The notes beneath the pieces are model-generated. The model was not told the origin of the DNA. It worked only from the letters and a program-made list of their open reading frames with translations, and did no database searches. Positions 43,201-55,521 of a stretch of DNA of 64,000 bases are shown here, in pieces (position 1 is the first letter of the stretch; every line of letters begins with the position of its first letter). Source of the stretch: Lindgomyces ingoldianus (Eukaryota > Ascomycota > Dothideomycetes > Pleosporales > Lindgomycetaceae). A program made the position numbers and the translations under genes. The stretch is taken from contig NW_022985198.1 of assembly GCF_010093535.1 (NCBI RefSeq), forward strand, positions 572,100 through 636,099, given 5' to 3'.

Positions 43201-45539
43201 CTCTACTAGACTTTAATAGTATATAGAATATGCATTTAGTAGCAATTAGTAATTAATTAACACTATACTTAAAAAGTGTAAGATTTCTAGAAATAATCTT
43301 CTAGACAAAGAACTTAAGCCTTTAAAATACTATTAAAAGTAGAAGTAAGCCCTCCTAACTCTAGCTACAAGCTACTATAATTTTAGTAGTAATATTAGCA
43401 TAAATCTTAACTATACTGTTAATGTCTATTAGATGTTAATAGCTAGATGTTCCTAACTTATGCAGAGTCTAGTAGCAGGTATAACTAATACTATTAGCAA
43501 AATAGAGAACTCTATTAGCTAGCTATGTAAATATAGTTACAAGATTAGAGAATAGCATAATCTTCTGCTATTAATTACCTAGGCTAATTAGCTAGAAGTA
43601 GAGCTAGATTTAGACTAATTAGAATTAGAAAAATTAGATAGTAAGGTTAAAATCTAGTTAAGTAACATAAAGTCTAGTAGCAAATATAAAAAATCTAGCT
43701 ATAATATTAAAAACTCTAGTAGCAACATATAAAAATATAGTAAAAAAGTTAGCAGCAACACTAAAAGCAGGAAATGTAAGCAGTATAAAGATAACTCCTT
43801 TAGATAACAGCAATCTCTAGCCTAATCTAATAAATTTTAATATAACAGTAATTACTACACAACACTATAAAAAGGCGCTTAGGCCTATAAATACCTAAAA
43901 AAAAAAAAAATTTTATATAAAAAAATTAAAAACTGCATGCTAGATAGTAGGCAGCTTTTAACAGAATGCCACCTAGCAAAGCAAATAGATAATAGTATAA
44001 TACCTACTAATAATAATAGTTAGCCTTAACAAATGCAATAGATATAAAGCTAATAGCAGCTTAAGTCTATTAGTAAATAGAAAAACTTTAGATAAATAAG
44101 TGTAAAGTAATTTATAAACTTTAGTAAATTAATACTAATAAAGAATAAAATTAAGTAAAATAATAATTATATAAACTATTCCTACGCGTAACTATAAGAT
44201 GCTAGATATTAGTTTAAGTTAAGTAGGTTATCTAATCTATAAATTAACATTTCTGCTACTATAAATGTTGTATCTTTTATTTTTCCTCCCTTTTCTACTA
44301 AACAGTATTGTTATTAACTTAGGTAATAACCTAATATTTTTCTTACACTATCTAATAATTATTATTAGTCTCTAGATTAAAATATTTACTTAAAGATATA
44401 AAGCATATATTATTAAATTTAAAGTGTATCTTAGGTAAGATACTTTTATAGTCTAGATTATTATTTATAAGTAAAAAAGAAAGTAAGTAAGCTAATTAAC
44501 TAGAATACTAGTTAGCTATAGAAGAACAACATAGATTATAACTAAAGAGTGTATAAGCCTAGAATTTCTAGTAAGTAAATAGCTAAACTCTAGCAGATAT
44601 AATTACTAACTTAATGTGCATAAGGCTAAGTCTAAACATTTAAAGGTTTAGAACTATAAAATTCCTTTAACTGCGCCTAATAATAACAGGGCACAACCTT
44701 GTCTATATAAACATGCTAAGGGAAATTAATACTATTAGCCTTAAACATTAGCCTTAGTAGACGCTAATTATAAATAAATTTAAATAAAGAAATGTTAGAT
44801 CTAGTACTAGATAAAGTTAGAACATAAAGCAGACTATTCTAGAAAGGCTACTCCTAGACTATGTTGTTCTAACCCTAGAAAGATGTCTATAAAGTAAGTA
44901 GATATTAGAGGTTAATATTCTAATAATAACTTTACTACATCTAATTTACAAAACTACTAAAAACATTAAATAGCTAATTAAGTAGACAACCCTAATATTC
45001 TAGTATATATAGCAGGGGACAGGTGGATAACAGAGGGATGTTATATGCCTAACACTATTAGCTTAGTAACTAAAGAAGTAATAGTATATATGTTTATATA
45101 AAAATAGTCTACTAACTACACTTTTTTACTAGTAAAACTAAAGTAGAGCGCAACTAATTAATAGGTAGCCTACTAATACTAACTTTATAGATCTTTTCTA
45201 AGGTTAGACTATAGCTTGCTAGTAGCATAACACTTATAAGCAGGAATATAGCAAAAAGTAGATGCATTAGACAGCTTATAAGTAATACCTATAGCAAAAT
45301 AAATGTTAAAGACAAAAAATAAAGGCTGTAAAAAGAAAAAAGCAAAAAAAGTAAAATAAAAAAGAAAAAAAAAAGTAAAAAAAAGCCCTTTTTAAATTAT
45401 ACCTAGCTAAATTAGCTAGATTACGCCTTAAGTGCAGTAGATTATAACCTAGGCATTACTAATATATGCACAAAACACAGCACATAACTAAGTAGATTAT
45501 AATAACACCTTCTTATACATAACATTAACAACACGCCTT

Positions 45540-48500
45540 ATTAAATTAGCCTAGTTTAAAATACATATGCTAGATACAGTTGTAACCCTAGAAAGCGCAA
45601 CATAAAGCTGTCTATGCATAAAGACTAAATGCCTTAGGTCTACACCTATAATCTTTATAAATTAGCCCTATAATTTATTAATAAACATTATAAAACATAA
45701 CTAGATAAGTATCTAATAGTGTATAATAAAAAAAAGTAAGATGTTATAATCTTTTAATACTAATTTAATCTAAGTAATAGTTTATGTTTATCTGTTAAAT
45801 TTACCCTCTAGAATCCTTCTAGTTATAAACACGCCTTATTAACCTAAGGCAGTAACTAATAATTAGGTTCTATTACATAAACCTTTCTTAGGATTTAGAT
45901 TCTAAAGTAAAATAACTAAAACTCTAACCTTTAAATAAAGTCTAGTAGAAGGTAAACTAAGTAAATTAAACATCTATAATAAATTTTTTAAAAAATAATT
46001 AACACTATTTAATTCTGTCTAATATACCTTATCTGTAGACATAAATTCCTAGACGTTACTCTTAAAATACCTAAAAAAGATATTATTAATCTCTATAACT
46101 ACCTTATTATAGACTGCAAGGATACAGCGCTGTTAAAAGAAGCGCATAGTAATAGTAAAGTCTAGAAATACACGCAGCATATCTAATAAATATACATAAA
46201 AATAAAAGCAACTTATAAAGACAAACTCCTAGACACTAGAGAGCAGATTAACATGTGTCTGCTTATCTCTAGATACAGAGAGTATCTAGTCTATATAAGC
46301 CTAATTTGCAGCCCTAGCGTGCATTTTTATGTTCTTAGTTAAAGTTAGAACTGTAAAACAACACTAAAGGGAAGACTGTTAAAGGCATACCTACACTATT
46401 TAACTTTAGCTACTCTTAGGTACAACTAGCAGAATTTATAAAAAATTACTGCTAAATACTAATAAAATGCTACTAAAAGGTAGTTTACTTTATAGTATGT
46501 TATAAAAACTTTAATTAACAGCCTTAAAACATAACTAGTGCTACATAAGAACTTTATTCTAGATAATAAGGCTAGTTTTATAAAGTAGCTTAGAAGTAAA
46601 GAAGTTTATAGCAAATGTATAAAAGAAATTCTTTATAATCTTAATAGGTATCTTAAACCTTAAGTGCACAGTTTTGCCACCTAGAAGAAGTAGCACTGCA
46701 ATACTAGACAAAGCTACGCAGAGAACAATCTTACGCTAAGACTAAAATTAAAAACATAATGTTTAATAAAAAAAAGTTTTACTAGTACTACTAAGGCCCT
46801 AAATAAAAAACTAAGTGTTATTTAGATCTAAACACATAGCAGACTTAATAGTATTAAACACTAATTTCTAACTATAATTTAATTAGTTATAGGACTTAGT
46901 AAAAGTAGTATACTTAGCAATATTATTATATAACATCTGCTTATGTACTAAGAAAGGAACAGTAACAAAAATTTAATTATATAAGGGCATTAGCATTCTA
47001 AATTAAGATAGTGTTTTACTATATAACTTTAAAAGTATCTAGTTTAGAATTTATAGGCTATAATCTTATAATAGCTTAGATTTAGTAAGAAGAGAATTAA
47101 TAAAGGCTATTTACAGAGGTAGATTATCTAAGAAGTTAGCATAAAACATTGTCTAAATAGCTACTAAATTAAGTATGTTACTAAATACTAGCGCCTACAT
47201 AAATATTTATTATAATAAAAAGCTAGTAGCTGTAAGTTAAAGTTTTTAAAAGATATAATTCTAAAATTAGTCTTTTTATAATAAACTATAAGCTAAACAG
47301 GTGTCTTTAAACATTAAATAAAGTTTACTTTATATAGTACATAGGTTACTAAAGCTAGTTGCCCTAAAGATATAAGTTAACAACATTTATAAATAAAAGC
47401 GCTCCCCTGCAGATAGACTATAAAAATATATACACCTAATAGATATTATAGTTTTGCAATACTAAGTCTAAGCATATGTAGCTAAATTCTACTAGTAATC
47501 TATAGGAAAGTCCTAGTATAGTAGATGCAGCCTGTTAGTGTGCTAGGAATTATACTAAAACTACACTATTAGAGTTAACTAAGCGCCTTCTATATAACTA
47601 CATACTGCATCTGTGTTGTTATTATTTTAAAAGGATACTACATGTTCTCCTAGCAGATAAATTGCTAGACAAACCACTAGAGGCTACTTCTTATGTACAG
47701 GAAAACTAAACAGTTGCTATGCTGCCTTAGTAGGGCTAATATACTAACACTGTAGGTAGGATGTAACTTTATTTTAATCCTAGATATAAACAGTAACCTA
47801 GTTAGTGCTCTTATATATATACTTATAAATATATTTAATAGCCTTAATAGATGCGCAGACTTCTACATTAACATGCGCATTATATTACCTAAATAAGAAT
47901 AGACTATAAGAAATAATCTACTAATTATTAACTATAACTTTATGTTATTTATACTTAACTGTCTAGACTTAGCTATTATTTTACTAATAATAAATTAAAT
48001 AACTATCCTCTTTTACTATAGTTTTTATAGTAAAATTCTTTAAAAAATTTTTTTAGTAAAAAGGCTACTCTAACTTAAAAAGCACCTGCATGTAGCTAGT
48101 AGATAGATTTAAGTTACTATAAAAACTGTGTACTATAGACCTTATAATAATATTAGTTAGAATACTATTAGGATCCTAGGACTGTGTTAGACGCTTAGCC
48201 TATATAACATAATTAATAAAATTAGGTAATAGGAGCTAATCTCTATTATCTAGGTGCATAAAGAGTAGGATATAGGCATAGAGAAGTCCTTACTTCTAAT
48301 ACTTAATTATGTAAATAATGCTAGTAAAGTAACTAAACACTTACTATAACTTAATATTCTCTATTAAGGAATTTAGCTGCAACTTAAATATTTAAGTAAT
48401 TATATTAGGCTAATCTAGAGTACACTATAGCTGTTTAAGTTCTACTATTATCTTAGGCTACTTAGAATTTGCAGTAAACATAATAAATAAAGAAAAGTGT

Positions 48501-48900
48501 CTAAGCTTCTAGATAATAGCTATAAAATTTTAGTAACACTAAGATATAAACTAACTGCTACTAATGTAACTTAAAGAGAGTATAGTATAAATATTAATAA
48601 ATTACACATTAAAATTATTCTAGTATAGGGTATTACTAATGCCTTAATAAAGATCTGCTTAGAGTTTTAACTAATTATTATAGACTTAATAAAGCTTTTT
48701 TTATTTAACTTATGCTTAGTAATTTATTATCTACTATTAGAACAATTAGCTATAGGCAAAAAGTACTACATTATAACCCCTTTAAGGAAATAGATAGAAT
48801 TAATAAAATATAGTATTAGTAACATAAAGATTCTTCTAGACTTTATTAGAATTACACAGCATAAGCCTAAAAGAGAATCTAGGCTAACTAGCAGAAAACA
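45540..48900 (-). pseudogene. Helitron Rep/helicase (RepHel), destroyed by RIP
   Basis: On the minus strand, in order: the Helitron N-terminal Rep region near 48491-48256 (FTANSK, then DxPNIIT-IFKLQLN, then QGLLYAYILLFMHLDN); helicase middle motifs near 47700-47380 (LAIYLLGEHVV, SAGERFYL-MLLTYIF-ATSF); and the Pif1 C-terminal motif near 45690-45570 (MFINK-QG then MHRQLYVALSRVTTVS). Stops occur mainly as TAG/TAA where CAG, TGG or CGA-type codons are expected. The Rep HUH motif, normally LPHAHILLF, reads LYAYILLF: both catalytic histidines have become tyrosine (CAT to TAT), exactly the C-to-T change RIP makes. The element encodes no active protein. Confidence 0.75.
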
Positions 48901-50630
48901 TAAAGACATAATAAAGAGGCTAATAGGCAGGATAAGAAGAACAGACTTAAGAGTAGAATTAAGTAGAGTTATTACTATTATAATAATGTAAAATTAAACT
49001 GTAACTTATACTCTTATTAAAATCCTTTATAATTAAGCTAGTAACTTTATTTAAAACTAGTAGATTTTCTTATTATTAGTTAGCACTAGCTTTAATAATA
49101 AGCTTTAATTAAGAGTTTATAATAATCTAAATATCTTAACTATTACGCCTAGCCCTTTTTAGTCTTTTATAGGCAGTTTTATAAATAGAAATTTATAAAT
49201 TATAGGCATCTACCTCTAACATATGCATAAGCTTCTATAATAGGGTTAGGTCTAAGTTTAAATTCTAGTTACGCTGTAGCTAAGTACTTAAAGTAAACTC
49301 TAAGTTATAGAAGTATAACTGCGCGTAGCTAGTAGCAACCTCCTAAGCAGGCTCTAATAAACTCTATAAGTAGTAAAGTTTCTCTATAATCTAAAATATC
49401 CTAACACTATTTCTACACATATTGCAATCTATAGCAGTGTAATTAGCAGAAGTAAAGGCTAGAGAAGTGTTATATATATAAATATTATTATAAAAATGTG
49501 CACTTTTTATATAAAAACTATCTAATAAACTCTAAATAATAACTAGTAAGTTTTAATAAAACTTTAAATAAATATCTCTCTAAAGGTAGTAGAACTTATA
49601 TTTTAGCTAGCTAGTAGTAGACCTAGCTAAATGTTTATTAATCTAATAATAAGCACTACATTCTGTACACATAGCAGTAGGATCGCGCATTAGGCTAAGA
49701 TTAATAGGTAAATAGTAAAGTACACCTATAATATATACAGCTAGGCATAGTTCTTTAGTATTAATTAGATTTAGCTTAAGAAATATAGAAAGCTAAAAAG
49801 TAAATGTAATTAGAGTATATTAAGACATAGTAAACAGCAGAGAAGTTAACTAAAGTTAGAGGTTTAGACAGATAAAAAGAAATAAAAGTGTAAAAGTTAA
49901 AGTAAACTAATTAATGTTTAAGTAGATAAAAAAAAAAGTAGATGTAGATATTAGAAAAATATAACTAATTAAAACAAAATTAAACATATTTAGATATAAA
50001 GAAGTAGAAAATACAGTTTATATTTATTAGTAATAAAAAAATTGTTTTTTATAAGCGTTATACTATACCTTTTATGTTAGTAGGTTAGAATTAATTTTCT
50101 AAAAAGCGCGTTGTTTCCTTTAAAATAATTTAGTAATAACAAAAAAAAAATAAAGATATAAATAAATAAATCTTTTATACTGCTAATAATATTTATATAA
50201 AGCACTGCGTTAGTTAGTTGCAAAGTTAGATAATAGGCAATAAGTTTAACATTCCTTACAGTAAGGCTAGGAAAACATACTAAGCCTAAGTAATAGTGTT
50301 AGCAGATATCTATAAATATCTAGCTAGAATTAGACAGATATAACTAAGAAAAGAGGACAGTACTAGAATATAAATGCTAACACACTAATTCTAGCTTAGC
50401 AACACCTTAAAACTATAAATAGTAATAAAAAGGTAAACTTTAGCCTACTAATAATAAAACATAGCATTATAATATTGCATTAAAATACCTAGAATATAGT
50501 AATAGACTTAGTAAAATATATTTATTTGCCTTAAAAATCTAGAATATTTACAAAAGTAGTAGAAAGTTTTATAGGCTAATTAGACATTAATCTAGCCCTT
50601 TTTTAAACTAATAAGAGAAAAGGCTTGGCA

Positions 50631-52823
50631 AGATGTACAGTGAATAATAGAGATTTGCAATAGCAGAGATCAAGAGCCGAACTCTCCTCTTCGTAGTTCT
50701 ACCGGCGTTGAGAGCACTGCAACGAATCTCTGACGGAAGTAGCGCTCAGAAACAATAACGCCCCCACAGCCGCTAAGCTGGGTGATGCCATTCTCACTGA
50801 GGGCGTTGTTAAATGATTTGAGATTTTTTTTTAAGGTACATAGTGATTATTCTGCGAACACCAATCTAATTACTGATCAAGCTCTAGCCTCGGTAGTACC
50901 TAGTTCCCACAACGCCTCTCAGGAGACTGCTGTTTTAGGTCATGCCACACTCATGAAGAGGTGATTATTGGATGGATTGAGGATGTCGAGAAAGGAGATC
51001 AGAGTGGCGAGTTTTATGAATTTTACGGCTGCAGTCGTAGAGAATGAGAGCCATTGGGAAAGATATATCGAACTTTCGGGGGAGGGTGACAAGCGACTTA
51101 AAGGAATGCGGTTTATATTGATACGAAAAGGCAGGCATCAAGGTTCAAGAATAATGATATGCACACGTGTTTTAGCACGAAGAACCATCATCGATAAAGG
51201 ATTTTCAGAGTTAGTCGTTTTCTAGCTCGGTGAACTCCTATGAACCAGCGGGGAGTGAAGTAGTGCCTTGTCACCTGGTCAATGGAGCTATTGGGTCCAT
51301 GCTTCCTTATTTATAAGTCCTAGATTCTTGAATGCACCAAAACTAGATCTACAAACCCAACCTAGTGACATGGTCAAATAACAGAAAGATGGACTAATTA
51401 GATAAATCCAATTTGAAAGGGATACCATTGATTTAATTACAGGTGATATCTGGGACACAACGTTGCAATTTCTATTTACCGCGAGGTTGTGCAGTGGAAG
51501 TGCACATTTTTGCTGGGCTTGCGATAGACTGGACCCTGAGCGTGGATTATTTGCAGACGTTGTGACTTTCAGAGCGCCTAGGTGGAGGAGACAGGCGGTT
51601 CGGTAGATTTGCGCCATAAAAGGTGACCCAAGCCGTCCACTAGATGGCGAGGGCTGAAGTAGAAGTGTAGGTCTATCGAAACCTCCATGGTGGCATTGCC
51701 CCTTGGGATCTCAAAAGACTGCTTTTCAGACATGCCCGCACGTCAAGTGGTGATTCCAGAAGTCTCCCCATAGTTCTAAAAGGGGAGCATGCTGTAGCGG
51801 CTTCGTTGCCTGAAATGGAATGCACGGGCAAAGGGAATTGCAACGCAAATAGCAGGCTCGGGGCAGTGTTTCATGCTATTGCCCCAAAGTCAAAGAAGGT
51901 GGGAGAGTCATTTGGCGGCGTTGTGATGTCTTGTTGTATGGAGCGTGGGATAGTGGATGAGCATTTCAGTCTAAGATTTCCCATCGCCCGGAAGTAAGAT
52001 TGCCTTTGTCACCAGTAATTAGCCTATCACTTGCGCCTACTATTCCATTTCAAGTTGCTCAATTGAACCATCATTACTGCGATAAGATTCAACAACGAAA
52101 AGCGCGATAGGTCAAACCAAGATTGTAAATGAAATAGCTAGGAAAGCTACGTCATTAGTTAAGACCTCTCGTATGCCTTAGAATTTCCTGCGATTTATAG
52201 GCAATGTTTTCCATGTTGTTGTATCCTACTAATTGCTATTAGTAAGTGAGCTTATGTCTGCGAAATCATGTAGGTGGAAGCTCATATTCGTCCTGATAGC
52301 ATTCCATTTTGATCCTCAAATACCGATCCCTCGGCCGAATCAGGTAGAGGCTGCGCTAATCTACGCTACCAGAAAATTGCTCTGAAAAGCGCTGCAAGAC
52401 GCAATCAAAAATTGCAAGCGGGGCTATGGAAGGAACGAGAGAGGTGGGAAAGATGTAAACAGAGTCACGCTTTGTAACCTCTAGTTTGCCGGGCTATCGT
52501 TCATGTAACCGATGACGAGGGTTTCTCCTTTCTAACACACAGCTTACTCGCGCCACACACTTCCTCAGGCCCTTGGAGAAGGCCTTCTCCTCCTTTTCAC
52601 GTCCTTTCCTCACGGTGCAGCAGTCTGGTCCTTATACGATGAATTATGCATTGTCTCTCCATATTGTAGTTGGCGCTGATTGATATCTGACGCTTTTACG
52701 CGGGTTTGCTGCCGTTGCGAGATCTCTAAGGTTATCCTTTGCCTTTGATGAGTAGCAGCAGCAGTAACTATCCCCTTGAGAGAATAGTGACTCGGTGATC
52801 AAGTATCCCCCACCTGCTAGGAA
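50631..52823. other. Intergenic, Helitron right flank
   Basis: Open frames at 50782-51225 (plus) and 51617..51288 (minus, ATG, starting MAQIYRTACLLHLGALKV) lack confident matches. The latter vaguely resembles the C-terminal region of fungal Zn2Cys6 transcription factors but is too short to call. A 16-bp perfect palindrome GGAGAAGGCCTTCTCC lies at 52575-52590. Confidence 0.4.
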
Positions 52824-53072
52824 ATGGATTTACCAAGCGCCGACGGAAACGCGTCTACAGGGACTTTTGTGCCTTACAAAAAGCTGGATATAGTTCGACC
52901 TCTTACTAATAGCGAGCACACATCTTGTGCTGCCAAACTCTTGGCACATGCACAGATGAAAGGAGAAATAGCAAAATATAACAATAAAAAAAAGAACCGA
53001 AAACCTTACAGAAATATCATTCAAAAAGAAGACATAGGATTGAAAAACTGCATACTAGGCTACAGGGTTTAG
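52824..53072 (+). CDS. Hypothetical small basic protein, 82 aa
   Basis: A single ATG frame. The N terminus is mixed (DGNASTGTFVPYKKLDIVRP), then comes a helix-like segment (AAKLLAHAQMKGEIAKYN) and a Lys/Arg-rich run (KKKNRKPYR) that would suit nucleic-acid binding or nuclear import. No homologue, paralogue or intron is recognised. It could be a chance frame or the last exon of a longer gene, so confidence is low. Confidence 0.3.
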   Translation: MDLPSADGNASTGTFVPYKKLDIVRPLTNSEHTSCAAKLLAHAQMKGEIAKYNNKKKNRKPYRNIIQKEDIGLKNCILGYRV

Positions 53073-54584
53073 CTAAGTTGCGTAAGATTGTCACTTAATT
53101 TAAGCTTTTAGGTTGTAAAACCATGTTTTGCTCTGAACGACAACGGTAACTAGCTATTCACAAGGCACAACAGAACGAGGTCTTCTCCGCCTGGAGACCT
53201 GGAAGTCATCTGAAGCACCTTGAGGAACCAGAGGATGATAATTGAAGAGAAGGCCCAAATGGGGTGACAGAAAAAGACGCGCGCAAGAAATAGTGAAGGA
53301 ACATAAAATGGCGGAAAGAGGACATGACCAAAGCACAGCCGAATCGTCTCTATTCCCTGGGGCGTCCGTCCTGACATGCTAGTCCATGGGGCAAACTCGC
53401 CGCAAAGATTGCGCACGCGAAAGATGGCAACTGGCTCATGCGTGAAGAGGCTGCATTCAATGCTTGGGCTCCGTGATTGGCTCGCCATCACGGACCCCCC
53501 GTACGCTGAACGCCCACCTGCGTGCATGGAGCTATTCTTGGCGTGCTCAAAAAGCATCCCACGCCCATCGGAGGATATCGGCTCTTTATTGAACCGTTGG
53601 ATGTGAAGCATGGGCACATATCATCATGCACAGACCCGTAGTGTTGGCGGGTTGGACCGCATATGCCCCTCCATCTCCTGCATTTCTGCCCCGGTTTTTC
53701 ATGTCTCCTTCTCATGTCTGCCCCTCCTTCTTGTGCCCACACCTCCTTCCCACGCCCGCGCCTCCTTCTCTTGTTTTGCATTTTCCTGTTCGCCCCGGCT
53801 CCTTTCCGCCTGGTTTCAGGCAACTGACATCATCTACGCGACGACACCTTCATGCTCATTTTCCACGAGAGAAGTCGGATGCACCACGAGACCACCCACA
53901 TACAGCCGTATTGGGTCAGACTACAACACCGTCTTTCTCGAGCCGACACTGCTTCCTGCACCAGACCCAATCGCAATGAGTGTCCGAGGGGCCGCGACTC
54001 CTTGCCGTCAGGACGGCCTCTCGTCTCCTTCCGATCTTGTCGACTTCGGATTATTCATGCTTCTTCGTTGCTGGCTTCTGGTATTACAAACTAGAACCTG
54101 ATAACGAAGAGCGTCATGCGCCGTATTATTCACTCCACCGCTGTATAACCAATCGCGATCCTAGTTTGGAAAGGAAGCGAGAAATCATACGTTATTCCTC
54201 CTGTCCATCGGTCCGGATCTCGTCATGGCATTCCCTCTACTCGAGTCGAGGCCGCTAAGCGAGACCTGTGCACACGTATGGCTGACGACATGGACTGAGA
54301 TCCAGATGCCCTGTGCTTCCCGAGATAATTATGGCTCAGATGCCTGGTGGGGTTCCCGTGGGAACATTTTATGTGCCTCGCACATGCACTCCCATCCAAA
54401 GCATCCTTGGCATGGTCAAGGCGCAGCAAGAGTTTCCCTGATCTTGTACATCGTAGCTAGCCACGCAAGTGGATAGATGACTGGCGGGTCACCATTGTGT
54501 CCTACCTAATGGATTCTGCACGGCGTAATTCAAAAGCAATAACACCTCGTTCATCGTCCATCCACCCAGGTCATTGTGGAAGAC
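53073..54584. other. Intergenic; upstream part of duplicated segment copy 3
   Basis: Several overlapping frames on both strands through a pyrimidine-rich stretch at 53680-53820 are not credible genes. The block CCGCCTGGTTTCAGGCAACT at about 53806 and CACCTTCATGC at 53845 match the landmark blocks of copies 1 and 2. Confidence 0.45.
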
Positions 54585-54620
54585 ATATAAAGACTGCCCT
54601 AAAAGCCCATAGGCACGAAT
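54581..54620 (+). promoter_or_regulatory. TATA box and conserved promoter block, copy 3 of the FEL..EW family
   Basis: GACATATAAAGACTGCCCTA followed by AAAGCCCATAGG starts about 130 bp upstream of the ATG at 54711, matching the block at 38345. Confidence 0.65.
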
Positions 54621-54710
54621 TTGATTCAATTACTGCTCACTGCCAGAAACAACTCAGCGGCTTCAGATCCATATATCACATCCCTTTAATATTCCTTCCA
54701 ATTAGCCGTG

Positions 54711-55521
54711 ATGGTGCCCGGAATCCATTGTGGCGATGCCTTCGGCGAGTATGCATCTATCTCATTCAATCGGCTTTAGTGGCTACCCTAGTCTTCCTTT
54801 CATTTGTGAAACTTTATATTACTTCCATCCTCCTTCCTAGTCACTTGGCGTCTTTCTAGGCCCCTAATATTTCGATATGAACCTCTCTCTCTATGGTCCT
54901 TTTGGGCTTTGCACTTAGCAATCTCAACGCTACGTTGTTTAGCTGTTCTTTTCTAATAGAGTGAGGTCTATCACATCTCTTCCACGTCCGCTCAGAATTG
55001 TTAAAAAGGAGACCACTCCGTCTCTTCTCAAATCTACTGCTACTGACGATTTCCAAAGACACAAGGCCAACACACTGGTATCCCTCACTACCACTCAGCC
55101 TTCAGTTGACAACACTACCATATTTCTTGCACCTGTCTGCCCGCAAGACAACAATCAGCCTCCGGCTCGGCCTCCAAATGCTACCTTCCAGGACCCTTCC
55201 GTAATTTCGGCCTCGCCTGAGGGCCTACACACAAAGGATCACTCCACCAACAGCTTTCACCAACAAACAGTCCGTGAATCAGCAACCCAGGACCTAACCG
55301 TGGATGCTCTCGCTGCACACGAAGTGGAAACCGCGAATAACCACACCATTGAAGCCGCTCGAGCTGCTGCTAGGGTTGTTCGCATCCAGAATGCTGCTCT
55401 TGAGCTTAACTTTGAGCTTCCTCGCGAAAGCTGTGAGACTGAGAAATGGGAGCTCAGTGAGTGGTTGATGGTCAGGGTCGATCAAGTTTGGGGAGAAGTA
55501 GCCAGGCGTGAATCATGCTAA
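54711..55521 (+). CDS. FEL..EW family small protein, paralogue 3, 166 aa
   Basis: Exon 1 is 54711..54748 (38 nt, MVPGIHCGDAFG plus two bases), intron 54749..55058 (310 bp, GTATGC donor, CTACTGACGATTTCCAAAG end), exon 2 55059..55521. The phase-2 junction gives E-HKANTLVSLTTTQP. The variable middle is Pro/Thr/Asn-rich. The conserved domain (from about residue 92) reads LTVDALAAHEVETANNHTIE, then AARVVRIQNAALELNFELP and EKWELSEWL. This member has a C-terminal extension (QVWGEVARRESC) absent from the other two. The longest unspliced frame here starts at 54961 inside the intron, so single-exon calling would give a wrong N terminus. Function is unknown. Confidence 0.78.

Larger units (their letters stand above)
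41890..50630 (-). mobile_element. RIP-degraded Helitron, about 8.7 kb
   Basis: A TA-rich, stop-filled block. The minus strand retains Helitron-type Rep and Pif1-like helicase motifs (see the entry at 45540-48900). The left third (42.3-43.9 kb) has separate coding-like sequence on the plus strand. Boundaries are set by the composition change on each side; exact TC and CTRR ends were not found. All frames are closed. Confidence 0.75.

Noticed and set aside
20103..50630. Possibility that the two TA-rich blocks are copies of one element or LTR retrotransposons
   Set aside because: No shared terminal sequence was found between the blocks, and I saw no long direct repeats (LTRs) or reverse transcriptase motif. 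The first has TIRs and the second has RepHel motifs.
54961..55058. N-terminal extension of the 54711 gene read from an unspliced frame
   Set aside because: This stretch lies inside the intron by comparison with two paralogues that share the first exon at 54711 and the CCAAAG acceptor.
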